From: Bugulina stolonifera | Taxonomy: Eukaryota; Bryozoa; Gymnolaemata; Cheilostomatida; Bugulidae | Reading direction: 5' to 3' | DNA: 64,000 nucleotides | Assembly (NCBI GenBank): GCA_935421135.1 | Contig: OW285193.1 | Span: 6,628,496 to 6,692,495, forward strand | Shown: positions 34,289 to 47,100 of the stretch, piece after piece | Position numbering within the stretch: the stretch's first letter is position 1 | How the letters are laid out: each line of letters begins with the position of its first letter | Made by a program: the position numbers and the translations under genes | Notes under the pieces: generated by a model | The model's input: the letters and a program-made list of their open reading frames with translations, nothing else | What the model was told of the DNA's origin: nothing | Databases searched by the model: none

Positions 34289-34490
34289 CTTGTTCAGAGA
34301 GAAGATAACTTCTTGATGTACGCTTCTAATGTCTTTTACTTGTTTGAAGAGCAGGTAACTTCTTGGTGTACTATTCTTATGTCTTTCACCTGTTTGGAGA
34401 GAAGATAACTTCTTGGTGTACTATTACAATGTCTTTTTCTTGTTTGGAGAGGTGATAACTCCTTGATGCATAATATTGTCTTTTGCTGTT
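34289..34490. repeat. About 50-bp tandem repeat, four diverged copies
   Basis: Each copy contains GAGAAGATAACTTCTTG(G/A)TG and then AATGTCTTTT. Not in a recognisable gene. Confidence 0.85.
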
Positions 34491-34854
34491 TCTCACATAA
34501 TCAATAGTTGGTACCTTCATCAATAACACAGAGTAAATCACAATGTACTGTACGTGACTGTACACTATTTCAGATACATCTTCACTACCTACATGTATTG
34601 TGATTGTATGGAGATCTAAAATTACAAGAGCATGCAACTCCTTCTACTGAAATGCCTACCATCACTAATGTACACTGTATGTACATGTAGATATGATGTT
34701 ACAAGTGCACACAACTCTATGTGTTTATCTTCACCACAAGCAACAAGATAACACAAGGATATACGACTTGTAGCTACTAATCATTACTATAAAAATGTAA
34801 TATATCTAATCATTATAATGAACTACAACTACATTGTATATTATGCAACGTTTC

Positions 34855-35400
34855 CTTTAGCTAGACAATCCTATTACATGACGTAATTAGAGAATAGCAT
34901 GACAGCATGGCATCTCCTTCAATCAACACTATCTATTTAGGCTGTATAAGATCAACATAAATAAATTATTATAAGTAGCTTCTTTAGTTGGTGGGGTTAG
35001 AGATTAGCTTGTTTGCTGATTGATAGCTATGAGTGATGGTGTAAACAGCCTGCAAGAACTGTCCACACGAACTATGTAAATAACTGGTTAGTGCACAAGT
35101 ACCATGGAGATAGTACAGGTTGTACATGCGGTAGAGTATGTCATATACAATGATAATCATCATTTTGACCTATTAATTGAATAACATACGTACATGTAGG
35201 TGTAGTAACATACATGCACATTGTAGCTGCCATAAGAGTATAGATTATTAATGTATGACTAGAACCAATCATGTATAACTTATAGATTATTATACAATAG
35301 TACTGCGATTGTCCCAGGCCTGAAGGCTATTTGAGCGAGAGCCAGGACATCTGGAGTTATTGAGTCATTGTTTAGATTCTGCTGATTCTAATGGTACTTT
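34855..35400 (+). repeat. Segmental duplication, copy 1 (5' part)
   Basis: Matches 38793-39118 and 40870-41000: GAGAATAG.ATGACAGCATG, GTTGGTGG(G/A)GTTAGA, and later GGCTATTTG. Diverged and non-coding. The copy continues past 35400 but is split by elements at 35404, 36489 and 37452. Confidence 0.7.
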
Positions 35401-35403
35401 CAT

Positions 35404-36098
35404 TAGAGGTGGAACGAGACTCAAGATTTCTCGAGTCTCGTATTGACTTGTCTAGTCTCGAAAGTGGTCTCGAGATGGCAATTAGTGTTCGAGACTGGAA
35501 AACAAGTAGCACCTAATAGTTTTCATTTATAATGCATTAATAATTATAATACAATTTATTGCGAATCAACAATAAATCTATCAAGTAGAAAATTATCATT
35601 CAAGTTATTTAGTAATACTACCTACATTCACATTCCCAGCACTGATTTTCTAATAATAGCATGCAGCTAACGCTGAGCTACTAGTCGATCCGTACAAGTC
35701 ATACAGAATTACTAACGACTGTCAACAACTACTCCCATAATGCAATGTTATATCCTTATCAAAAGTTGTCTACCCATGAGAGTATTCTTTAATGGAAACA
35801 TAACTCCATACTAATTTTTCAAGTTAATGGAATACATGTGCAATATCTTTCCCAGTCTTCTGTTAACCTTTTGTTGAAATGCATAATGATACAATACAAC
35901 GCTCATGAAATATAAATAGTTTACAGAGTAACAATTGAAACTATTGAAGCTATAACATGCGAATATATAAAATTTGGCAATCTTTTTCGGAAAAATCTCT
36001 TGAAACCTAAAGCCCAGTCTCGTCTCTTCTCAAATTTTTCAGAAGTAGTGTCTCGAATCTCGTCTCGAATCCAAAAATGCTGTCTCGTTCCACCTCTA
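35404..36098 (+). mobile_element. hAT-type MITE, copy 3
   Basis: TAGAGGTGGAACGAGAC to GTTCCACCTCTA, same orientation as copy 1. The flanks TTTCATT and CTTCATT suggest a decayed target duplication. Confidence 0.85.
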
Positions 36099-36488
36099 GC
36101 CTTCATTTTTCTTCTAGCATAATTCTAACCAAACCTATGATAGTTTGAATTTGAACCTCTGCAAGAACTGCGAAAAGTCAATAATGGAGAAATTGAGGGT
36201 CAAAGTTAAACTATTCGTAATGAGCTATGATTATTGTTTGGTCCATAGCAGCGGGCGTTTTATCAAACTATAGGTCATTAAGTAATGGCCTATCTAAGTC
36301 AAAATTTTACGAGGAATTCAAAAAACATAACCATATTCTAGTGAGAAAATAAGTTTTTTGAACATTAGCTTAAGATAATAATTGCAAATAAAAAATCGGA
36401 ATCGTTAAGATGACAGATACACTGTTAAAAAGGTAAGTATTGAATTAAAAGAATTCTAAAATTAATTGACAACTTTAGTAATGGCAAG

Positions 36489-37358
36489 GAGTAAGAGAGG
36501 GGAGGAGGCTCGTCTATGAGAATTTTGTGTTCGATGTGCTCCTCGGTTTAAAAATATGAGCACGTTAGTCGCTGGCATTACGCGAGAAGATAACTCCGTT
36601 GAATCGTGATGCTCTTCCTCATTGCTAAACAGGTATAAAAGCAATGCACATGTGCACGGCTTTGGCGCTTACTACGTCACAGCTATAGCATCCAATAGAA
36701 ATGATTTCTATGGAGAGATAAGCATTATTGTTTATTGACATAGCCTATAGTTTGAGCACTATTTTCATTTAGTGTGGGCATGTTATAGGGCCCACAAACT
36801 AGCGTACTAACTAAAATGGTATCTGAACTATACACCATAATTCAAATTAAGTATATGGAGTCCTGATGTTAGAGAAACGTGTTGCACAAATTAGCTCATT
36901 TCAACCGCGATTTCAGCGTTCGTACGTTTTTTATTATTATGAAGGAGTAAAGCTTAAATTTTGCTTTAAACTTCATCAATTGCAGCAAGTTTAAATCTAT
37001 TAGTATTATTTTTGCTTATTTTGTTGAGCATGTTGGTGTTTGCAAAAAGTGTCATTTTATGTTGAGATACGCAATTTTCTTGAAATCTGGCGAGTTTACT
37101 CGCCGATATCTATTATATCCCATTGAAATACATGTACATGTATGTAGTGTGTATATAGTCAGCCTGTTCATTAGAGTGTTACCATCTGTTGACATCGCTT
37201 ATATTTTAACTTTAGTTGATGTGTGAATTTTACTTTTTTAAAAATATTCATCATCTTTTCTTCTGACTTTAACAAGTAACCGAGGCGTACATCGAACACC
37301 GGAAGCCCACTGTAACATATACACAGGTTTTCATAGACGAGCCTCCCCTCTCTTACTC
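36489..37358. mobile_element. Non-autonomous DNA transposon with about 30-bp TIRs
   Basis: Left end GAGTAAGAGAGGGGAGG followed by CTCGTCTATGA; the right end is the inverse with a 3-bp gap. About 870 bp and no transposase frame. It splits the first copy of the segmental duplication. Confidence 0.8.
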
Positions 37359-37451
37359 ATTGGTAATGGTATATTCAACATTAATACAGTTAGTCATAAA
37401 TATTGGTAATATCAACTACTTAAAATTTCCTGTGAAAATAGTTAGCAGTAC

Positions 37452-38564
37452 CAGGGGCAGATTTGGGGGTCCCGCCCTTCCTGCCATGGCGGGACCTTTT
37501 ATTTCCAATAAAGAAAATTAAATTGCTAACTACCAATGATAACACACAGTTGTAATGTTATTTTCGGAGGCATCCTACCCTGCCCAGCATAATCTAAACA
37601 TATTCTGATGAAAATAATGCTATATAGCTAAAATATACCAAAAGATAGCTTAGAGATTGAGCTTTCATCCTATACAATTTATAATAAGAATATTTCAGTA
37701 CCCGCCCACAACTGGCAGTCTTTTATTTGCCAGGAAGTTAGACTACACTAATTACTTTACAATGAGTGGCTTTTGATAGACTATACTTGTGACCACAGTG
37801 TAAATGTTATTACCAGTTATAACAACAAAATAATGACTGCTGTCAATACATGTTGTAACAGTGCCACGGCATTATTTTTGAAGATAGATGTACCTCTGAA
37901 ATTTTATATGCTAATCCATGTCATGTGCACCTGCCGTCAAGGCTCAAACATGTCTCAATATAGATGCCATGTGCTAAATTGTTCATACTCTTCAGCGTTT
38001 GGGAAACCTAGGATAACACTTTCACCTCTATCCACTAAATAATTTAGCATTATTTCTCTTTTCATAAAGTCATGTGATGGCACATTTTATTAGGCTCCAT
38101 AATCTTGGGCCCTGGCACAGTATCCTTGTTTGTAAACATATTCTCATATAACCATAGTTACATTATAAACAAGCTAATTTTAAGTTTCTATTTCTAATAC
38201 ACAGTCCAGCATGCATAATATGTGCAGTACCCCCTGTAACATACATGTACTTGCCAAGTTATCACTGCTTCAAATTTATTATTATTGTAGTTGTGCAAAG
38301 TAGAAATTCCTGCATTTATCTTAGTTGTAAATCCTCACTTACTAGAACTCTCAAGCTACCAGTTAAATTTATACGCGTCCCCAGAAACACAAAATTTTTT
38401 TAACTGGTTACTGCGATCAACTAACATGTAACAGTAACATGTTGATTCAAAGTTTAAGTGTGCATAAATTTGCTTCATTTAACACAAAATTCAGCATATA
38501 GCTTCGGCCACCTGGACCCCGGCCTGTTGGCAGAACCCTTCAAACTGAGCCAGATCCGCCCCTG
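37452..38564. mobile_element. hAT-like element with perfect 8-bp TSD
   Basis: Ends CAGGGGCAGAT and ATCCGCCCCTG. AGCAGTAC is duplicated at 37444-37451 and 38565-38572. 1.1 kb, with only short open frames (89 codons at 37773), so non-autonomous. Confidence 0.85.
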
Positions 38565-39482
38565 AGCAGTACAGCACTATACTTTATGTATGTTATAGGG
38601 GGTTGTAATGCATCATAATACAATATGTACGGTTCAGTGGCTGATCATAGAATCCGGAGTTATTTTCCCTTTGTTAGTTTACTTCATATTGCTTGACTTT
38701 CTACATTTGCTTGGCTCCTAGCTACTTTAGACCGCCTGTCCTTCCCTCCATTAATGATAATAAGCTGTATTATATACAGTGTTCCCATCAGCTAGGCAAT
38801 CCGATCGCATACTCAGAGAATAGGATGACAGCATGACGTTGTCTTCAATCAACAGTATTCTATTTAGGTAGCATAGGATTAACATGAACATTACTTATAA
38901 GGTTGTTTTTTATTTTACTGTATGTCAGTAGTTGGTGGAGTTAGATATTAACTTGGTGGCTGATTGCTAGTGATGAGTGACAATGTTAACAGCACATAAG
39001 AACTGTCTACACAAACTGTGTAAAGATCTTTAGCTGACTGCATATACGTGTACAATAGCATAGATATAGTGCAAGTCATGCAGTAGAATACGTCATAATA
39101 GTAATGATGGCAGACAGTTGCTACAAAGTATATCTGTGGCATTTCTTTACCAAGTGCTTAGGTATGACTTATTTGATAGTGGTTTGTGAGCTTTCCTAGG
39201 TCTTACCAACACTCTTCGGTCACTGCCTGTTGTGACCCCAGCATGAAGCATTTGTTACAAAGCCTGGAACAGACAGTACAGGTGCTGCCGTTTTCACCCG
39301 CCCTGCCGTGATGTGGCTGCTCTTGTTTCGAACAGAGGTGCGTGTAGATGAAATACACACAGGGGACCTCCATTATTTTAAGTCCTGATCCGCAGGGGCT
39401 TAGTGGTCAGCCTAAGCTTGTGAGCATTGGAGAATCAAACCTAGATTTTTTGGACTAGAGACAAGAATCTTAACCCCTAGAC

Positions 39483-40779
39483 CAGGGATGCCCAAACTTT
39501 TTAGTGGAAAGGGACAAATTCTAAAATCGCATCAGAGCAAGGGACACTTAGTTTTTTCTGCTGCATTTATTGCGATTATTAAATGGGCAATTTAATTATG
39601 ATACAAAAATGAGTTATTTTATAGCTATAACTCGCGTATTTATTGATTTAGTTTCAACCAAAGTATGACAGCAATAGTCATCTACTTTTGAAGTACACGA
39701 AAACAGAAGAAAGGTAGAAACAAACTAGCAAATTTTGCGCCGTTATTAGCCTCAAAATGACGGTGAAGCAACAGGGCGTCACAAAATTGAGCGCAAAACG
39801 CCCTGTTCGCCAAATATCAAGTGTGTTTAATATTTTACGTTTAGCTCTCGATATCACTGACTTCTGATTGGGCAAAATTTTTCCCGGCTCCATTCTACAC
39901 TTTCGTCTGTAAACAAAAATTCTAAGTTGAGTCGTTGTTATAATGTGATGTGCACGTAGGAGACATGACATATACATGTATAGCAATAATTGCCTCCCTT
40001 GGCACACACTCGAAGACTAGAAATTCCTTTCATGGAGAAAACATCGCTAGTGTGTTGTCCAGCGGAAAAAAGTAGTTACGCTTACTAAACGTGGTGAAAT
40101 GCGGCAAACATATCCGCTAGTCTGTTTCGGCCTCAAGTTAATTATATGAAAGTTGCAATGAATATTCTATGCATGCTACATGATTCACTTGTGAATACAA
40201 TTATTAGTGGGTGACATGGAATTGTCTCTCCTCTTGGATCATTCTCAAAGTCTATGTCTCCTTTAGTAGCTGCCTGGTATGTTTGTCTGGCAGTCTTGTC
40301 TGATTTTTGTTTTTGATGTGCATGTAGTTCAGGTGACTGAACAAACTCACGTAGGCCTACAAGTATGTGCTACTAAAGAGTGTCATCAGTTTGACAGCGA
40401 TTTTAGATAAGTTAGGGGTGGCTGCACTTTTCACTTTACTTTCTTCAGCTCTGTGATTAGGTCAATCAGGCCATCAATTTTTGGTAGGCTTTAAATCGTT
40501 GACAGAAATTTACATCTGTATCATTTACTAAACGTGGTGAAATGCGGCAAACATATCCACACATTTGAAAATCTCAAAATATTTATTTTGAGATTTTCAA
40601 ATGTGTGGATTTTTTAACATTGTGATGTATTTTCGGGTGTAACTTGAGCAGTGCAATTGGTTTCACTGCTCAGCCACAAAATGACATGTTTGCACGTAAA
40701 ATTTGAAAAGTGATGAAGGGACACCAAAATCCATGCAAAGGGACACTGTGTCCCTTAGGGACACATTTGGGCATCCCTG
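39483..40779. mobile_element. hAT-like element with perfect 8-bp TSD
   Basis: TIR CAGGGATGCCCAAA is inverted at the right end as TTTGGGCATCCCTG. CCCTAGAC is duplicated at 39475-39482 and 40780-40787. It is 1.3 kb; the open frames inside (109 codons on the minus strand at 39678) show no transposase motif. Confidence 0.9.
40557..40608. repeat. 25-bp perfect inverted repeat with 2-base loop
   Basis: The arms 40557-40581 and 40584-40608 are exact inverses (CACATTTGAAAATCTCAAAA in the left arm). It follows immediately on a 34-bp block (40525-40558) that is an exact copy of 40082-40115. Confidence 0.95.
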
Positions 40780-41170
40780 CCCTAGACCATTACATAGGTA
40801 GTAGTAACATAGTTACATAACATAGTTACATAACATAGGTATAATAGTAACACACAGTGTAGTTGACTTACCAATAGATTATTAATACAATCATGTATAT
40901 TATGACTAGAGCAAATGTACAACTTCCAGATGATTGCACTGTGTTACCTTTATTGCTGTCCTGGGCCCTAAGGCTATTTGCGCAGCATCCTATCCATTGG
41001 ATACAGAAGTACTTGAGTATTGAATGTAGTATAAAATTAATAGGCTTCTAAAATTAACTGACAGATTTATTAGTGGTAAATTTGACATTAATACAGTAGT
41101 CATAAATTGGATATGTTTAGTACTTGAAATCAACACTGAGAATATTAGTGGTACAGTACTACTATATTAA

Positions 41171-42087
41171 TATAATTATATCATATTAATATGTATGATT
41201 CAGCAGTGGGTATAATGACTTCGTTGATCATAGAGCCTAGAGCTGTTTTCCCTTGGTACTTTGGAATTTTTGACTTTCACAGGGAACTTTTAGTCTGGAA
41301 TGCCAAGCATTTTGGTAATTACGTTAAATTATTTATCTGAATCAGTCTATAGGAATGAATGATTGATAATTTTTAGTGATTCCACTGAATTCCAAAAAGA
41401 CTTGTGAAGCTGCTGGGTATGACATTCACTAACAACAGAAATATGTAATAATAATAGCCATTTATGAGTTACCATCATTTGCTAGTAACAAAATGGGTGA
41501 AAGTCAAACTTGCTAGTTTGATTAATATTTTGTGCTCATGATTACAGCTGAAAGCTACGTCTTGAATGACTGACTTACTTGATGAAGAATAGTTGGCAAA
41601 GTGACATTCATACAATGTGTGTGTTGTTAGGGTGGAAGTAATCATGGCTACCTTGACCAATTACAATTATGCATTTTTACAGTAGATGCTGATAAACCAT
41701 TATTCCATGTACAGTGTAACTACTAATGAATAATGATTATTATAAGAGCTTAGAATTGTGAATTATTTTGCTATTCATCATGGCAGTTAATGCAATAATG
41801 AATGAATGTTGAATGGTCTATGCTACATGTACATGTAAATGGGGGTATTAATTAGCGAGGGGATAGTTATTTATTAGGAGATCTAGGAAGTCAGTGAACT
41901 TATTTATCTCCCATTAACTGGTAAAATTGCAAACTATTTTGACTAGGCCTCTAACTTCACAGTGTCACCTTCCACATAGTATTGATGTGCATGGTGCACA
42001 TGTATATGCATATACAATGCATGTGTGCTTGTATGTACATGTACAAGAACAGTGCATAAGTTTTATCCTACAGTGTAAAGTCTACAA
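41171..42087. other. Intergenic, no gene recognised
   Basis: AT-rich sequence with only short open frames and no recognised repeat. Confidence 0.35.
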
Positions 42088-42341
42088 TAGGCGTATTCGG
42101 AAACTGGTACTGGTTCATATAGCACTGGTCTAACTATCCGAATGCAGCTTGAGCGTTCAGGCGTGACTAGTGCTTGCTCTGAAGGGAAATCCCATCGCTA
42201 AGGGAATATATTTTATATTATTATTGCCAGGCATGGCTTGCCTTGCGTTATAGCTAGCGCTATATTATTGAATAAAATATATTGTTATTGCCGCAGATTG
42301 CTATTTATAAGCTTGCACAGTGCAATATCCGAATACGCCTA
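42088..42341. mobile_element. MITE with TAGGCGTATTCGGA TIRs
   Basis: Left TAGGCGTATTCGGA, right TCCGAATACGCCTA: a perfect 14-bp inversion starting and ending in TA, which fits a TA-target (Tc1/mariner-like) family. A truncated relative is at 5741. Confidence 0.85.
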
Positions 42342-43284
42342 AAGTAACTTAGTTTCATCTTTTTTCTATTATTTGATAATTAGAGTTGCTTCCTCCCTAT
42401 ACAAGTGCATATACTAATGTGAACAAGTAGCAGCCAGCTGCTTAAAGGTAAGTATGTTTCATTTTTATGCTTTAGATTAGACTGTATTGTACTGTGTAAG
42501 TTATTTGATGTCACGAATGCAAAGATATCAAAGTGCAGTGCTGTACACTAGTCTGAGGCAGAACTATTTAAGTACATGATGTATGTATAGATTTTAATGT
42601 AGAAATAAGATGTGAGACCACCAAAAACTCACAAAGGAGACCGCATCTCTTATATGTACAAATGTACTTTAGCTTTGGCATAGAACATGAATAGTGGTTC
42701 CATTTCCTCTTCTGCAATGCAACACAAAGATTGATCTTCAGTAGTTACATCAATGATTACATACAATGCTGTCCACTACTCTACATGTATTGCCCCTCCC
42801 ATTCTGAAGGCATTGTATTCATTGTATTTTTCATTGCCTTGGCATTATGTTAGCATAGTTGAGTATTGGCAAATAGTAATATTTGATGTTTATCACTTTT
42901 GGTATTTACTGACTAAAACAGCTTGCATGTACATGTAGAAGAATTTTATACCTACCACTTTTTCATTGTCCTACTGTGGAGCCATGCAAACAATCAGTTG
43001 GAATTTAAGTTATTACAAAGTATTCAGAGTGTAATTGCTCAGGAGTTTGAAGGTAGGTACAACATTTAGTTGATTACAATGCAAGTTGATAATTTTGTCT
43101 CTTTAATAACTCAACCAGGCGATTTACTTGAAACTATTTAACTTGTCCATATGTTAGTTCTTTGATAATAGTGGTCGGCCTATTTCGCGATACTCTCTGC
43201 AAGCTGCTATTTACATGTGTAATAGGGGAAGAATATAAGTTTTAAAACTTAAGGTAGTCAGTTTAGCTTATGTAGATGACTGTA
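42342..43284. other. Upstream of the four-helix gene; possible orphan exon
   Basis: A short open stretch ends at a GAAG|GTAGGTAC donor near 43052 and encodes NNQLEFKLLQSIQSVIAQEFE. Its donor is phase 1, which does not fit the phase-0 exon at 44189. A GTAAGTATG donor near 42450 could end a 5' UTR exon. Neither is confirmed. Confidence 0.25.
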
Positions 43285-43815
43285 TGTATTGTAATGGTTT
43301 CTGTGATTTGGTGCGGTCGTCCTTGGACGACTATCGACCCAGAAATGAAGTGCCTATGAGTGGTAATAGGACTTCGCATTACATGAAAGATCGAGCGGTC
43401 TCAGTAGCCCAAATACTACCAAAGACGACCCATCTGATCTCAAGTCCGACCTTCAGACTATACAATGAAAGAGAGTGATCCGACCTAATAGGCTAAGCGA
43501 ATGACCTAGTAAAAGGAAGAGAAAGTCTCTGTATCAAGTATAGATGTGTCTTTATTGAAAGCCAAGTGAAGACTGAGACAATGAACAGTAAAACAATGCC
43601 CTTTATATAGTATAAGGACTTCCGGCCGACGTGACGTCGGGAAAAGACGACGTGTGGTCGTCCGGAAGTTGCGCAACAAGATGGCCGCCGGAAGCCCGAC
43701 AGCCGACCCAAAATAGGTCCGGTTCTACAAAAGTTGCTTATAATGGTCCAATTCATGTACAAAATGAATATCAATGGATTCTGAGAGGTCGGGCCTCTGT
43801 ACATGGGTATAAAAG
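43285..43815 (+). mobile_element. GTAATG dispersed repeat (LTR-like)
   Basis: Starts TGTAATGGTTTC and shares CTATGAGTGGTAATAGGACT, AGTGATCCGACCTA, AGTATAGATGTGTCTTTATT and GCGCAACAAGATGGCCGCC with the copies at 29560 and 45140. The right boundary is uncertain. Confidence 0.6.
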
Positions 43816-44188
43816 GCATTAAAAAGACTTAGTAACATTCATGCAGTTATATACAGTTATATAGTGGAACAATACATGAATAAGAAATGAGCATAAACAC
43901 ATGGAGACGTGTATATAGACGGTAATTAAGTCTTTTGAACATGCAATGCAGTTAAAGGTTAGTATACGATCACTAATTGTGAGAATGTTAGTGTCAGGTG
44001 AGTAGTGCCGTGACAACCACTAGGCACTTAGGGTGCGGTGGAGCTTCGTCCGGGAGTTGGAGTCGTATACAAATGTCCTGTACCATCACAGTATGTATGC
44101 ATGTATATGTGTACATTGTATGTATGTATAACACATGTACATGACTGTAAGTATGCATGTACATACTCACGTTCTACACATTTTATAG

Positions 44189-47100
44189 ATGGCAATCGCC
44201 TATACAACTGGCATTCAGGGAGTAATCGCCATGGCTGGGGCTACTCTGTCCACAATCACTTATATTTCCCATTGTAACTTCCACTCAAAGCTGAGCTCTT
44301 ACTGCACTGAGGAGAAGCTGCAATTGGCAGAAGCTTGGAAACTATTCGATCAGCTTAACGGTCTTCTATTTATATCTGCACTAATGTCGGTAAGAATTAC
44401 AAACTGCTAAACTATTTTGTGACAATCTCTCAGTGGGTCTTACTTTTCATTAACTTGAGTGTTTTTGCTCCAAAAATGTATTCGAAACTCATTTACTTTA
44501 AAAGTTAGTAGCCTAATTGTGGTGAAAACTGTTGGCGAGGGTAACTCATTTTGGTCGAAGATTTATAACAATATAGGTTCAGAGGAATTGCGTTAATTGG
44601 ATTAAAAATACATGTAGGCTATAGTGTAAAATACTTAACTAGTTAATTAAACAGAATTCAAAGTAATACTGTACTTGCAACAGGCTGTATTGTCAATAAA
44701 GGCGTTTACATAATAATTATGCAAATGTGCAAGCAAAGTTTATATGACCTTCAAAATATTATACTTCAATTATTATTTTATTTGGAACAAAATCAATAAA
44801 AAATTTTACAGTGAATTTCTCATGGCTTCCTATGGCTTCACTTGCATCTGACTAATTTAATGGAAGATATTGGTCGTGAGAGGGACATGGGCTTATTGAC
44901 AGTATTCACCTGCTATTTCCACATCTGTTTTTTAACTAAAAGCCAGAGGGTACTGGTAACTCCTTTCCCGCTTTATAAGAAAACTTTTATATTTATCACA
45001 ACAAGGAAACTCATTCAAGGCAAAATGGCTCATTGTCATGTATGCATGACTCCGTGGCCCGAAAGGCATAAAGAATGATTTTTCGAAAAATAATATTTGA
45101 AAGCGAAAAATCATTAGTACTCTGAATATGATACTATTGTAACGGTTTTTGGGGGGTTGTGCTGTCGTCCTGAGACGACTCCCTTGTCCAAAATGAAGAG
45201 CCTATGAGTGGTGCTAGGCTTTCTCACTACATGAAAGACCAACAGGTACTAGACTAGTAGTCAAATAACTACTCAAGACGACCTATGTGGTCCCGAGTCG
45301 ATGCTTGTTTACTATGCTGAGAAAGAGAGTGATCCGACCTAGAAGGCGCGGTCTGGGAGGCAAGGTCGAAGACCTTGACAACTGGAATGACCTATCTACA
45401 AAGTGAAAGTATTTGTATATAAGTATAGATGTATCGTATTGAGATCCAAGCACGAACTGAGACGACAAACATAAAAAACAATGTGCTTTATTTATATAGT
45501 ATAAGAACTTCCGGAGGAAGTTCCGGTAAAAAGGCCGACGTAATGTCGCAAAAAGCGACGTAGTGTCGTTCGAAAATTGCGCAACAATATGCCAGATACT
45601 AAATACTGGTTATAAAGAGAGCAGCCGTGGCCTAGTGGTAAGAGCCCTGAACTTTCATATGGGAGTCCCAGGTTCGATTCCCATAAGGGTCATTGGTGGT
45701 GTTAGGAAGGGCATCAAACCCTGTAATGCTCCTGTACTACATTAGTTAACCTTGCCATTGGTTAAGTGCCTTCTCCACCCCAAATTCGAAAAATGCAGAT
45801 CTCTTTATATCGTTGCTTTCTTACCCGCGATCAACACTAAAGTTTTGTTTAATACTAAATACTGATTAATGTTATGTAGGCAATAACTTTTTAAATATGC
45901 AACTACTGTACAGCATGTACATGTACATGTACATTGTATATGAGCAAGTTAGTGGTCAGTATCAATAGCTTATATTAAATTATCTAAATATTACATTAAG
46001 TTTCGAGGTGTATACAGAGATTTGCAAACTAAATTCCCACTCATGCTACATTTTCTAATATTTTTGGAACAGCTAATACGCTAGCAACCATTTTAGACTA
46101 GACTTTTCCACTATGCATGAAGACTTGCAGAAAAAAGGTCAAGTTTTAATCTGCATATACAGCTCTGCCTACACTAAACACAATAACAGTCAACTTTCAA
46201 TCATAAGGCGCCCATACAGTCATGTTGTTAACGCAAACCTAACAAATAACAAAGGCTGTGAGCTATAACTCTAGCGTCATTTTAAAAGCTTTTGGATTGG
46301 GCTGCATTTTTAAAAATGCTAGTGTGGGCTAGTATTTTTTTTGTAAATCGTAGTACAAGGCGCATTTTTATTTTGATTCACATGTATTTCCTAATAAATT
46401 ATTTCAACGCTCATCCCAGCATCATCATCAAAGGGTTGCATTTTGTTTTGTATCGTTGATGGTCACACATTTACAATGCATTCACTAATGCCTATATTGT
46501 GATGCTATTCTATGCTGTCCACTAATGCTGACTGCTAAAACAAGGGTCCTACATGTATGTCATTATTTCATACAGCCTTAGGTACCTTAGGACTAAACCA
46601 CAGTAAAACTAACACTAATTTGCACGAAATGTGATGATTTAATGTAGCTGCATTAAAGGCACAAGTTAGTAAAACTACTGGCAGAGTGGCAGTTGAAAAA
46701 TTTGGCAGCAATTTAGCTCAACTTGAAACAGCAGAATGTCTCAAAATTTCTGTTTTTCACTAGGTTGAGTGGTGTTGGATAGTTGTAGAGTAACAAGCGT
46801 TTAAAAGTGGACTATGATATATCAAGTTGTAGAGTAACAAGTGTTCAAAAGTAGACTGTGATATATCGACAACATCATAAGTATGGCGGCAGCTGGTGCC
46901 CTTCATATGCTGTTCTTGATACGTCACAGTGGCTGAAGACAATATTGTGAATACCCTAAACTTAACTAGAGCTATATATTAACAGGAAACCCCTAGTATT
47001 ATAATAATATTATTCTTAGAAGTAACGGTTAGCTAAGAAAAACAGTATAAAAAGAATCACACTAAATCAAGTTAGTAGTATGCCTATTATAACTGCGAGC

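Larger units (their letters stand above)
38793..41170 (+). repeat. Segmental duplication, copy 2
   Basis: Collinear with 34855-35400 plus short pieces near 36440-36485 and 37365-37450. It is interrupted by the hAT element 39483-40779, which copy 1 lacks. No exon is visible in either copy. Confidence 0.65.

Noticed and set aside
45618..45690. Functional tRNA gene
   Set aside because: A and B boxes are good, but the sequence continues into a SINE body also present at 63362 and is flanked by a 13-bp direct repeat.
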